NCBI GenBank assembly: GCA_009602725.1
Contig: WELB01000020.1
Location: 548,956 to 578,727, forward strand
DNA length: 29,772 bases
Reading direction: 5' to 3'
DNA from: Spirogloea muscicola
Lineage: Eukaryota; Streptophyta; Zygnematophyceae; Spirogloeales; Spirogloeaceae
This document shows, in pieces, positions 17,491-26,187 of the stretch. Positions within the stretch are counted from its first letter, which is position 1. The number at the start of each line of letters is the position of its first letter. The notes under the pieces are model-generated. The model searched no databases and was not told the origin of the DNA. It saw only the letters and a list, made by a program, of their open reading frames with translations. Both the position numbers and the translations under genes were made by a program.

Positions 17491-17582
17491 AAGAGGCACT
17501 CCGCTGAGACCCAGAGGCAGCAGCCATCGCGCGGCCGGCGCGTGTGTGGACTGCGTGAGCCAGAGAGCACTGGAATGAGACC

Positions 17583-17660
17583 CCTCCGTCATTTGGCCCC
17601 TTCTTGTCGGGCTGGCTTTTCACAGCCCTTGCCCCCATTGGGAGAGCCACTTCTTCTGGC
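17583..17660 (+). mobile_element. LINE 3' UTR module
   Basis: CCCTCCGTCATTTGGCCCCTT leads into GGGCTGGCTTTTCACAGCCC, then TTGCCCCCATTGGGAGAGCC and ACTTCTTCT. It is the same module as 18519-18600 and, reversed, 3170-3285 and 25358-25445. Confidence 0.75.
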
Positions 17661-17879
17661 CACAGCCATTGCTGTCAATTCGGAAGAGCGGTTTCTATTG
17701 TATATTCTTGCTGCGCGCAGGGCTGTCGAGCTTCCGGCCAATTCGGACCATGCCCATCCCTTTTAGGTTGGCCTTTTCGCGCCGCGTCGACCTGTGTGGC
17801 GTCCACGCCGGGCGGCGGCGTGCGCATCATCGCTGATGTGGTCACTACTGATGTGGTCTGACGGCTCCAACCCGGGAAA
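17661..17879. other. No recognised feature
   Basis: Short intervening sequence with a tandem CTGATGTGGTC pair near 17833 and 17849. No gene seen. Confidence 0.45.
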
Positions 17880-18060
17880 AGGCTCGCCCATAGAGGATGA
17901 GGACCTAGCAAAGCTAGCCCAGAAGAGAATGGACAATGTCTGCAGGCCGCGGGGGCCACAAAATAGTGCCCGGAAAGACAACTACACACCAAGACACGAA
18001 ATAATGCAGTTGGATGCTCATTAGCCACGAGTGAGCAACAGCAAATCAGAATAACTCGAA
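17880..18060 (-). mobile_element. LINE 3' tail, minus strand
   Basis: The reverse complement has a degraded S-D-L...L-T-R-G-type C-terminus (about 18055-18020), then a UTR through GGCCCCCGCGGCC, GACATTGTCCATTC and the stem GGGCTAGC/GCTAGG-like, and a CTATGGGCGAGCC end. It abuts the plus-strand copy that begins at about 18087, giving a head-to-head pair. Confidence 0.7.
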
Positions 18061-18086
18061 GCAGGAACAGCGCCCGGGGCTCTCTG

Positions 18087-18860
18087 CCTCGCGGGCTGGC
18101 CACGCTGCGGTGAAGGCCGCTCGCAGCAAGGCGGCCAAACACGCCGATCACCCGGCTGCAGATGAATTCGTACCCCTGGCCGTGGACGTGCACGGGGCTC
18201 TCGGGTCCCAGTGGCTCGACCTGCTGGCCACGCTTGCGCAGCGCGGTGAGCCGGCTGACTTCAACGCCACTGGCTCGTGGGCTCAGGTATATCGTATGCG
18301 ATTGTCCGTCTCCCTTCAGCGGTCCATGGCCCACGCCTTGCATCTGCGTGCTGGCCGTGCTCTCGCTGCGGCCTCCGGCTTTCGTCAGAGAGATAGTATT
18401 GCGGCAGCTAGTCTGTCGGATTTGAGGCTCCTCACTCGTAGCTACTGAGTGGTCCATCCTCCCCCGTTCTGCCATAGCCTCTTCAGGCCCCGCAGTTGCT
18501 GCTTAGCTCGTAGGTTGGCCCCTTCGAACCTTGTCAATTCTTTTCGGGCTGGCTTCTCACAGCCCTTGCCCCATTGGGAGAGCCACTTCTTCTTCTCTTT
18601 CTTTGGCTTTGGACATTGTCCATTCTTTTTTGGGCTGGCTTTGCCAGCCCCTCCTCTATGGGCGAGCACTTTCTTCTTCTTAGCACTCCGGCTCCTACAG
18701 ACCTTGTCCATTCCTTTGGGCTGGCCTCTCCCAGCCACCAGTTGATCTGGCCGCGCTTGCTTTTTTGCCAGCCCCTCTTCTCTATGGGCGCGCACTTCTC
18801 TTTTTTGGGCTGGCCTCTCCCAGCCACCAGTTAATCTGGCCGCGCTGCTTTTGGGCTGGC
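18087..18860 (+). mobile_element. Best-preserved LINE 3' end: endonuclease-domain C-terminus and hairpin UTR
   Basis: A continuous frame (about 18110-18448) reads AARSKAAKHADHPAADEF, VPLAVDVHGALGSQWLDLL, DFNATGSWAQVYRMRLSVSL, RAGRALAAASGFRQRD and ends S-L-S-D-L-R-L-L-T-R-S-Y-TGA. The K...H/Y-then-FVPLAVD layout matches the last motif of restriction-like endonuclease domains in R2/CRE-type LINEs, but the CCHC finger and RT lie beyond the truncation. The 3' UTR holds three hairpin modules in a row: GGGCTG/CAGCCC at 18548-18565, a perfect 8-bp GGGCTGGC/GCCAGCCC stem at 18632-18650, and GGCTGG/CCAGCC modules at about 18719 and 18809. The last two modules may be separate insertions. Confidence 0.8.
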
Positions 18861-19606
18861 GCACGGGTGCTGATGTTAAAGCGTACGGGTGGAATGGCTG
18901 GGGCAGCCAGGTGCTCTCATTCGAGCGCGGATAATGTCCAAACGCCCAACTGTACGTGGGTGGCTGTCCCGACGACTGACGTGAAGTGGATTGGCTTGCT
19001 ACTATGTTGTAATCCGCTTCTTAGTATGCGCCCGCTGCAATATAGAGCTGGCCTCTCACATCCACTGCCTTACATTGAGAGGCCTGTTTCTTCTTTTCTT
19101 CTATCATAGAGGGGCGGGTGTTACTGCCAGCCGAGTGCATACTCGTTCTTTGTGGGCTGGCATTCACAGTCTCGCCCCCTCTGGAAGAGCTACTCCCCCT
19201 TCTACGCCAGCCTTTTCAGCCTGCTTTCACAATCTTCCTTCAGCACCCCTTTGCATAGGGCTTCGTTTATGTAGCCCCATTATTTGTACTGGCCTTTGCC
19301 TGAGTAGTGTACTGGCTTAGATTCGCCTCCCAGACTTAATACATGCGCACTGCACGCATTACTCTAGCAGCTTGCGCGGCATTAAGAGCAGCGGAGCGAG
19401 CAGCCCGCCTTCGACACCGTCGGGTCGCTCCCTGAGGAGCGAGGCCAGCTCGGAAGCAAGAGCTCTTTCAATGTAAGGTAGTGCTGGTGAGAGGCCTGCC
19501 AATGAGGAAGAGCTCTTCTAAGCTGCAGATGCTGGCTCACGAGAAGGCAGATAAGAGGTAGGGAACCCTGGAACCAGGTTAACTGAGTGAGAAACTCCAG
19601 AGGAAA
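18861..19606. other. Intergenic with one LINE-tail remnant
   Basis: A degraded module (GGGCTGGCATTCACAGTCTCGCCCCCTCTGG style) is at 19154-19190. An 18-bp hairpin TCGCTCC/GGAGCGA lies at 19424-19441. GAAGAGCTCTTC-like repeats are nearby. No gene could be supported. Confidence 0.5.
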
Positions 19607-20003
19607 TCAGATGCGGATATTGTCCAGCATGCCTGTGTCCAATTGAAGATTGTGACCACTAAGGTTTGCAGTGATTGGCACAAGGTGGACACATGTGTGT
19701 TTACTAACAACCGAGCGCAAGTGGTTGATTCGTAGCACATCCTCGCTCAAAATAGCATCTAACCATTGTCTCATGGGTGGAGCTACATTGGGATGATGAA
19801 CCACTGCTGATGTTATTCTGGATGGCTGTGCCACCCACTTCTTGCGATACTCCAAGCGGTCAATCTCTCGAAATGCCATACGCTGGACGGTCAGGACCTC
19901 TCGATCATCACTAGAATTCTCATAGAGGCAGTAGCGGATGTTAAACTGGAGCTCTACCAACTCGAAGAAGGCCCAGTCCTTGACCTGGTCAAGGACACTG
20001 TCT
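19607..20003 (-). CDS. Unidentified possible exon (hypothetical)
   Basis: A minus-strand open frame of about 130 codons starts after a good acceptor (TTTTGCAG at 20004-20011) and reads DSVLDQVKDWAFFELVELQF, then REIDRLEYRKKWVAQPSR, MRQWLDAILSEDVLRINHL and VVSKHTCVHLVPITANLSG before a stop at 19607. Its amino-acid composition is balanced, unlike the Ala/Pro/Arg-rich shadow frames around it, which suggests real or formerly real coding sequence. The family is not recognised. It lies on the same strand as, and 1.3 kb downstream of, the oxidase gene, and its upstream side is LINE debris with an unresolved base at 20037. It could be an orphan exon or part of an unrecognised mobile element. Confidence 0.35.
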
Positions 20004-20036
20004 GCAAAACACATCACGAAGCGTCAGCACAGGTTG

Positions 20037-20037
20037 N
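20037..20037. other. Ambiguous base (N)
   Basis: Single N in the assembly, inside a LINE C-terminal remnant. Confidence 0.99.
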
Positions 20038-20039
20038 GC

Positions 20040-20545
20040 CATTGACCTCTGCAGCGAGACGGCCAGGCGCATGCAATACACCTGGGCGAGCGACCCGGCT
20101 GCAGGAAAGTCCACCGGCTCCCCATTGAAGCGGCGAGCGACGGCGTGACGGGCAAGCTGGTGGAGCAGTTCGAGCCACCGAGCACCCAACGCCCCGTGTG
20201 TGTCGATAGCCAGCGGAGTAGAAAGAAAGAAGAGTAGCTAGCCGGGGGAAGACGTCGCCCTGACGGAAGCCGGAGGCCGCCGCCAAAGCTCGGCCTGCGC
20301 GCAAGTGGACCGCGAACGCAAGTAACCGCCGAAGCGAGACGGCCAACCGCATACGGAAGACCTGCGCGAGGGACCCGGCGACATGTAGCCGGGCTGCTCG
20401 CCCTGCTGCCCGTGGCGGCGGGCCGCGGCCTGCTGCGCCAGGCGGTGAAGCAAGTCGAGCCACTTTGCGCCGAAGGCCCCGTGTACGTCGACTGCAAGGG
20501 GAACAAATTCGTCGCCCCAGCTTTGGGAGAGCGCTTTCTGGCCCA
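20040..20545 (-). mobile_element. Two tandem LINE C-terminal remnants
   Basis: First copy (about 20520-20240): FVPLAVDVHGAFGAKWLDLL, HRLAQQAAARRHG, then, after a frame change, SLAQVFRMRLAVSLRRLLAF and HLRAGRALAAASGFRQGDVF. Second copy (about 20215-20040): DTHGALGARWLELLHQLARH, GEPVDFPAAGSLAQVYCMRL and AVSLQRSM. They repeat the same C-terminal domain as 5241-5792 and 18087-18448 in a more diverged form. The tandem order suggests one truncated copy inserted next to another. The 20037 N lies at the end. Confidence 0.72.
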
Positions 20546-20945
20546 TCCGGACCTTGTCAAATTTGTTTTTTTGGGGCTGACTGTCCACAGCCCTTGCCCC
20601 CTTTGGGAGAGCCACTTTCCTTGTTCTCACAGAAAAGACTCTTCCAGACTTCTCACAGCCCTGGCCCCATAGTCAGAGCTTAATTCTTTCCGTGTCTGCC
20701 TAGCCTGTGGCTCCGTTAAGAACATCTGTATTCATCTGACTGGCTTTCACAGCCGCTCCTTTAAGATCAGCAGCCGCATTCATGTTTTCCGTGGACTGGC
20801 ACCCTACATCCTTCGCTCACTAACTCGTGGTTACTAACTGGATCATCCTACCAGGAAAATTTGAAGACAGCAATTTTGACCCCTGCGGACCTTGTCAAAT
20901 ATTCCCGGCTGGCTGTTCACAGCCCTTGCCCCCTTTGGGAGAAGG
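20546..20945 (+). mobile_element. LINE-tail hairpin modules
   Basis: Two modules, at 20547-20615 and 20880-20943 (GGACCTTGTCAAAT, T-run or CCC, GGCTG-CTGT-CACAGCC, CTTGCCCCCTTTGGGAGA). Between them is the GTGGACTGGCACCCTACATCC...ACTAACTCGTGGTTACTAACTGG stretch, a variant of the LINE C-terminal tail also seen near 16060. Confidence 0.7.
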
Positions 20946-21311
20946 CGCGCGATGCGCATGAAATTGAAAGGGAGGCCAATTTTAGCCTTACAAATGGGAG
21001 AGACACTTCTTTCCCATTACTGCTGCACAGGCGACCGTCTCTAGAAGGGCCAGTTGGAAGCGGCCTATCACAAGCTAAAGCAAGTGTTAAGTAGCAAAAC
21101 TTGCAGTAAGGGGAGCGTCTGAGCAGCATTTAGGCACTGCTGCTCTGACCCATGGACAGACAGGCGATGTTCCGTCCTCAGCCTCTACAAGAGGCTTCAT
21201 GTCTAGTGGCTCAGCAATGTGCTGTGCATGACCAGGCCCGAGTATGACGAATGAGTACGGCACCGCCAACGCGCGATCACCTTCAAAAGCCAGACAAGTG
21301 TTGTCCTACAA
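20946..21311. other. Region downstream of the oxidase gene
   Basis: Probably the 3' UTR and flank of the oxidase gene (minus strand). A TGTAA pentamer, the usual polyadenylation signal in volvocine algae, lies on the minus strand near 20990. Its use here is inference. A minus-strand open frame (21087-21269) was not recognised. Confidence 0.4.
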
Positions 21312-21661
21312 CTAGTGTCCTAAACAATGGCGGCGATGGTGGCGCCGGCAAGGGGGTGGCGGAGATGGTGGTGGCGGTGATGGCGATGGTGGTGGCCGAA
21401 TAGGCGGTGGCGGAGATGGTGGTGGCGGTGATGGCAATGGTGGTGGCGGCATAGGGGGTGGCCGAGGAGGTGGTGGCGGTGATGGCGATGGTGGTGGCGG
21501 GAAGGGCGGTGGTGGTGATGGCGGTGGCGGAGGCTGCGGTGGTGGTGGCGGACGTGGCGGTGGTGGTGGCCTTGGTGGTGGCGGAGGCCGCGGTGGTGGT
21601 GGCGGACGTGGTGGCGGCGGCGGCCGTGGCGGCGGTGGAGGACGCGGCGGTGGAGGTGGGC

Positions 21662-21696
<35 letters not shown>

Positions 21697-24600
21697 GGGA
21701 ATCCGCCGACCTGCACCCAGGAGCCTCTGGATGGCACACCCTGATTGACCACGAACAGCATCCAGTATCCGGGGGATACGTAGTTCTGGCTCGGCGGAGC
21801 GACGACGTTGAAGGTACACACAGTTCCCACCTGTCCAAACACGGGTTGCTGGTCAGAACTGGGCCGTCCTGCAACAACTGAATTTGCAAAAAAAATGGCA
21901 AGCGATGTTGGGAAGAGTCATAAGGAGCTGTTTACCTGCAACACCAACGTGTACAAGCAGCGCACGAGATGCTGGCCCATCGTGTTGGCGTGCGTATTGA
22001 AGCCTGCATCGTAGAGACCGATGGATTGCCTGCCGCCCAGTGTCACATTTGAGCTTACTAGGTCCACTACCACCTGAAATGATGCCCCATAGTCTAGCGA
22101 GGTTGGCGCAGTGACAATGACTGGCTGCGGTATCCTGCCGATCATTGCAGACATACCACGCGGTCAGCAGGCCCCATGGTCAGCATTTTGTGCCTTGCCG
22201 CATCATGATTCTGTAGAAGGACATCGGTATTACTGCACATGCACTCACCCTCGGAAAAAGTACGGCGGAGAGTAAGTCTCAATGCGGAATTCAGTTGGGA
22301 ACCTGCCCGTATAGTTGGATGGTGTGTATACACCACGGAAGTTGGAGCCTGCGAGCCATACAAGCGCGTCTGACCCAACGGTGACAGACGAGTGGTAAAG
22401 GCGAGCAATGGAAGAATTGCCAAGCACTGAAAAGCGCGGCGAGATTGTCTCATTCGTCGGGTAGGCGAGTGGCTTGGTCGAGTCATACAAATATGCTGCA
22501 AGCCAATTGCACAGAATACGAGTAAGGTGAGCAGGTGTCGCGTAAAGAACGAGCATAACAAGAGCAGTTTAAACAGGTGCTTATCGAGCCAACTCATCAG
22601 CAATATCTGGTGTTATACCTTGGTAATTGGGATCGTACGACAAGTAATAGCCAGCCATGCCGGAGTTTGAGCCCTCGATAAGCAACAAATCGCCAGTGGG
22701 CAGTATGAGGGTAGCACTCTGTAGCCTGCGCTTATGTACAGGTAGGACGAGTAAGCACCTCGTGCATTAGGGCTCGCAGTACATCAGCAAGACGATCATC
22801 GAGACCAAAGCTACAGCAGGGCACTCAGCTTGCCACTCACCTTCGGCCGGGCATGATCTCTATGAGCCACTGGGGGTTGGTGTCATCCAGCACCAACGTC
22901 CCGCAGCTCTGCGAAGCTGGTATCTGCGCTGCTGGGACAGGATTCTGGCCCCCACCACAGATGATGACTTGCTGCTTATAGGCGTTGTAGGGGTCCACAG
23001 CGAGCATGGCGGATCCAGCTGTGGTACAAAATTCCAATCGCTTAGTGCCAGATCAATCTTCCCAGCTACCATGGTTAAGTTCAGGGACCGATTCACAGGC
23101 ACAGAAGGAAGTAGCATGTGGCCCTGAGCCCCATCTGCGGCTCACCCGTAAAGGGATGCGTGCGGGAGGTCTGATTGATGCCGTCCGGCGCGGTAAGGGG
23201 CGGGAAGTTGCGGAGGCAGTCTCCACTCGTCATTATGTCTATCTCGCACGAGATGGCACCCGCAAACAGAAAGAAATGTCCATTGGTCATTTGGTGCACA
23301 AACGGGTAGAGATTGTAGGGCAGTGAGTCCACGAGCAGCTGCACATAGTACTGTTTCTTGTTGTTGCTGGCAAAGTACTGTTTTTGGAAAGTCAAACACA
23401 ACAATGCGCGTCAGAAGGCCCCCTGCCCAAGTCCCAAGCTGATGAGGTAGGAATAAATGAGCACAACCAGGAGTGCAGGTTGCAATGAAAGCAAGCCCTT
23501 GCAACAATCGGGTACAAACTCTTGTGTGACTGTCTTCTCCCTGTGTATATCTTACGGTCTGCCTACCTGCACAAACACTCTCTCTCCCTCTCTCTCTCTC
23601 TCTCTCCAGTCTGTCCAACACCTCACATTCCTCTGCCATTCCTTGTTACAGTACTCCAGGAATACAGACAGTGCATAGAGAAGGGGTGGGAAAGGGTGAG
23701 CAGGAGGAACAAATATTATTAGAGAAGAAGACAATGAGACGAAAAGTAACAGCTGCGAACCTCGAATGTTGGGTTATTATGGATGTTCATTCCATCTCCT
23801 CCAATGCCGCTCGTTGAACCGCCTATGAAGGCGACGTTTCCATTGGGCAGGCGGATGGAGCTCGGGTACCACCGTTTGCTACCCATAGTTTGGTTGACAA
23901 CCCAGTCGCACGACCCATCCAGGCATGGATCAAACTTGCGCACTGAGATGTAGCTGTTGAGCTTGTCGGGCCCGATGTAGAGTGAGCCGCCGTTATTCAC
24001 AATAAGGCCATTGGGCAAAGAGTGGCCCGCCGAGCAGAAGGTGTTGGTCACCGTCTGGACCCCGCCGCCGCCGCCATCGCCGCCCAAGGCACAATGTAGC
24101 AGTCAGCTTGTGCCATTGCTGGCCGGATGCTCTACATGTGAGCGGAGCATCTCAACTGTGAATTGGCTCAGCGGCAGCAGCGGCTCAGTTGACTTTCTGC
24201 AATTTGCTCGCATACCTCGAGGCCACGCTTCTCAAGTGTGTGTATGTTAAGCTCGACCGAGTATGCCGACACCCCAGCAGACGTGTTGATGCGGGTCGGG
24301 CCGACGTCCGAGCGATCAATGTATACCAGCGTGTCCTTGTTGGTGAGGATCACATGCATCGGTGCAATGCCCAGATCCTGCACGACCACCTGGTACTGCC
24401 CGCACACTGCCGCCACCGCCACGGCGAAGGGTCAGCAATGCATCCATGTTGCCGCTGGCGACTTGCGGCGACGTGCAGGTCACAGCTGGTAGGTATCGCG
24501 ACATCGATGCCAACAAGGCCGGCAACAGACTTGGCATAGTGAGGGTGGCCATCGCCATGCGCTCGGGCTGAGCAGTCTTGCCGGAGGCCTCTGACAGGCC

Positions 24601-24754
24601 GGGAAGCCGATCGAAAGGGTGGGCTCGTACCCGAGGGGCCACCGACGCAGGGCGGCGCGTCAGCAGGGGGCAGCGCCTCAGCCGCCGCGGGCAGCGCCAG
24701 CGCGGTGAGCGCCACAGCGGCCAGCCATCGGAGGCGGACGAGCGGGCTGCTCAT
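21312..24754 (-). CDS. Glyoxal/galactose oxidase-like copper-radical oxidase with proline-rich C-terminal tail (9 exons)
   Basis: Secreted copper-radical oxidase, likely H2O2-producing and wall-associated. Exons (minus strand): 24631-24754, 24216-24406, 23761-24054, 23146-23377, 22841-23018, 22619-22725, 22249-22495, 21936-22134, 21312-21830. All junctions are GT-AG and phases agree, giving 2091 nt (about 696 aa). Exon 1 encodes a signal peptide (MSSPLVRLRWLAAVALTALA). Family ligands are present: Cys in NTFCSAGH (exon 3), Tyr in RWYPSS (23868-23866), Tyr-His in RLYHSS (22397-22392) and His in GFNTH (21992-21990). Other family blocks are VDSLPYNLYPFV, QQVIICGGGQ, FPTEFRIETYSPPYF and YVSPGYWMLFVV with NQGVPS (C-terminal beta domain). 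About 120 Pro-rich residues (PPPPPR, PPPPSP) follow, as in hydroxyproline-rich wall proteins. Exon 1/2 and the 3' end are least certain; another exon could follow the proline tract. Galactose oxidase is the main alternative; substrate cannot be read from sequence. Confidence 0.85.
21325..21700. repeat. GGTGGC-type minisatellite encoding the proline-rich tail
   Basis: Plus strand is (GGTGGCGGY)n-like; minus strand encodes PPPPPR, PPPPSP, PPPPMP and PPPPIR units in frame with the oxidase. It opens long frames in all three minus-strand phases (His/Arg-rich and Ala/Thr-rich), which are artefacts of the period. Confidence 0.9.
23579..23606. repeat. Short TC tract in intron 3
   Basis: Counterpart of the 1-94 microsatellite: both are followed by CCAGTCTGTC and CTCTGCCATTCCTTGTTACAG. 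It lies in the intron between exons 3 and 4 of the oxidase gene. Confidence 0.9.
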
Positions 24755-24787
24755 GGCGGAGGCCGCCCTTCCGGGCGACGGGCTGCA

Positions 24788-24802
24788 GGGGGGGGGGGGG
24801 GG
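24788..24802. repeat. Poly-G run, 15 bases
   Basis: Matches the 14-G run at 1275-1288, about 35 bp upstream of the oxidase start codon on the minus strand. Confidence 0.95.
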
Positions 24803-24949
24803 CCCCCGCGGCTTGTGGGGATCCTTCGAGACGCAGTCGGCAGCAAAAGGGAGTTGAGCTGTTGTGGCCAAAGGAAGAGCACGTCCGAGAAGTAGCTGCG
24901 GAGGAGCTGTGGTCCCCGGGAGACATGTCCCATTTCCATTGGGCCTTGT

Positions 24950-25040
24950 TCGTACTTTCTGGCCTGGCTTTTCACATTGTCCATTCTTTTCTGGGCTGGC
25001 TTTGCTAGCCCCTCTAATTCTCCGGGCGAGCAGTTTGTCA
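24950..25040 (+). mobile_element. LINE-tail hairpin module in the oxidase upstream region
   Basis: CACATTGTCCATTCTTTTCTGGGCTGGCTTTGCTAGCCCCTC followed by CCGGGCGAGCAG-like sequence, as in the 18610-18680 module. It separates blocks that are contiguous upstream of the left oxidase copy, so it is a post-duplication insertion or the left copy lost it. Confidence 0.7.
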
Positions 25041-25357
25041 TTTCACCGCCCCGCCGGCTTGCACTCCTTTGTGCTGCCCTCTCACAGCCATTGCCTTGGA
25101 TTGATAGCACTGTTTCTGTCTTCGGAAGAGCGGATTCCTTCAATGGCTGGCCTTCGCACAGCCTGTCGCCCCAAACGTCAGGCCGCGAGCCGCACGATCT
25201 GTGTAGGTGGGGCCCGGCAAAGCGTGTGCCGACGGAAGCCCGCCCGCTCGTGCGCCGCCCCAGGAAGCGGGAGGCGCCGTCAGCCGGTCGGTGGGCCGCC
25301 GGTTGGGAAAGCCGGCCCACACAGACTGGACAGGAGATGGACTCTGCCAGTCGTAGA
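25041..25357. other. Duplicated oxidase 5' flank and unassigned sequence
   Basis: 25060-25165 matches 1372-1470. The remainder (to 25357) is GC-rich with no feature that can be supported. Confidence 0.5.
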
Positions 25358-25445
25358 GGTGGCTCTCCCAATGGGGGCAAGGGTTGTGAAAAACCAGCCC
25401 GAAAAGAATTGACAAAGGTTTGAAGGGGCCAAATGACGGAGGGGC
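25358..25445 (-). mobile_element. LINE 3' UTR module
   Basis: Reverse complement of the 17583-17660 module: CCCCTCCGTCATTTGGCCCC, TCAATTCTTTTCGGGCTGG, CACAACCC, TTGCCCCCATTGGGAGAGCC. Confidence 0.75.
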
Positions 25446-25679
25446 CTAAAGCGCTACATCCAGTAGGAGAGATCTCGTGTGTTTGAAACAAACGAAGGCC
25501 AAGTGGCCAAGTACATGGCAAGCACGTCAAAAGACCTAAACTCCAGTAGGGGGCGAAGGTTGGGAAGGCCACCCCAGCAACCTCAACGAAAGAGGTGCCA
25601 CGAAAGATGCAGAGCTAAGGGAGAAGGCGACAGATCAGCTGGCCAACCAGAGAAGGCCGCCCTTGGATCATCACGCGGT
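25446..25679. other. No recognised feature
   Basis: No coding or RNA feature seen. Confidence 0.45.
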
Positions 25680-26075
25680 CCCGCAACCGGCGCCTAGATC
25701 CTCGCCTGCTTGTACGGCGCCTACGCCGCGCGCGGCGCCCATCTAGTGGGCGAGCCCTTTCCTTCGTTTAGTGGCGCTACTCGCCCTTGGTTGGCAGTAT
25801 CTCCAGCGGACCTCCTCCGATTGGCCAGGATATGGCGTGTTCGAAGGGCAGACAGCGAGGGGCTGTCAGGCCGGCGCCGGCCGTGTGCGGAAACGACGCC
25901 GGCCCCAAGTTGCCCGCCTGCTGTGCTGCAATCCCGACGGGCCCTTTTTCTTGTGGGCTGGCCTCTCACAGCCACCAGTCAATTTGGAAGTCACGCGCTG
26001 CTTCTGGTTCCCCGGAGCAGGGCGGCGCAGGTTCTCAGCGTGACTCCGAAAATGGCTTCCTTCATTTCATCCTCT
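25680..26075. repeat. Segment shared with 1800-2130
   Basis: See the left counterpart. A GGGCTGGCCTCTCACAGCCACCAGTCAAT hairpin module (about 25956-25985) is inserted between shared blocks in this copy only. Confidence 0.6.
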
Positions 26076-26187
26076 CTGGGGCTGCGGTTTCACAGCCCTC
26101 GCCCTCTCGGGAACGCCTCCAAAAACACCTCACCCCCCTCCCTTCCCTGCCCCTCCTTGGAATATTTTGTGTATTTGAATCCCCTCC

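Noticed and set aside
21283-21901. His/Arg-rich and Ala/Thr-rich open frames across the GGTGGC repeat
   Set aside because: They are alternate phases of the proline-rich tract; only the phase continuing from YVSPGYWMLFVV is supported.
23093-23145. A 22-bp mini-intron joining exon 4 of the oxidase to the next frame at ATGCTACTTCC
   Set aside because: Removing it does not restore phase. A normal 127-bp intron (23019-23145) does, and leads into the family block QQVIICGGG.
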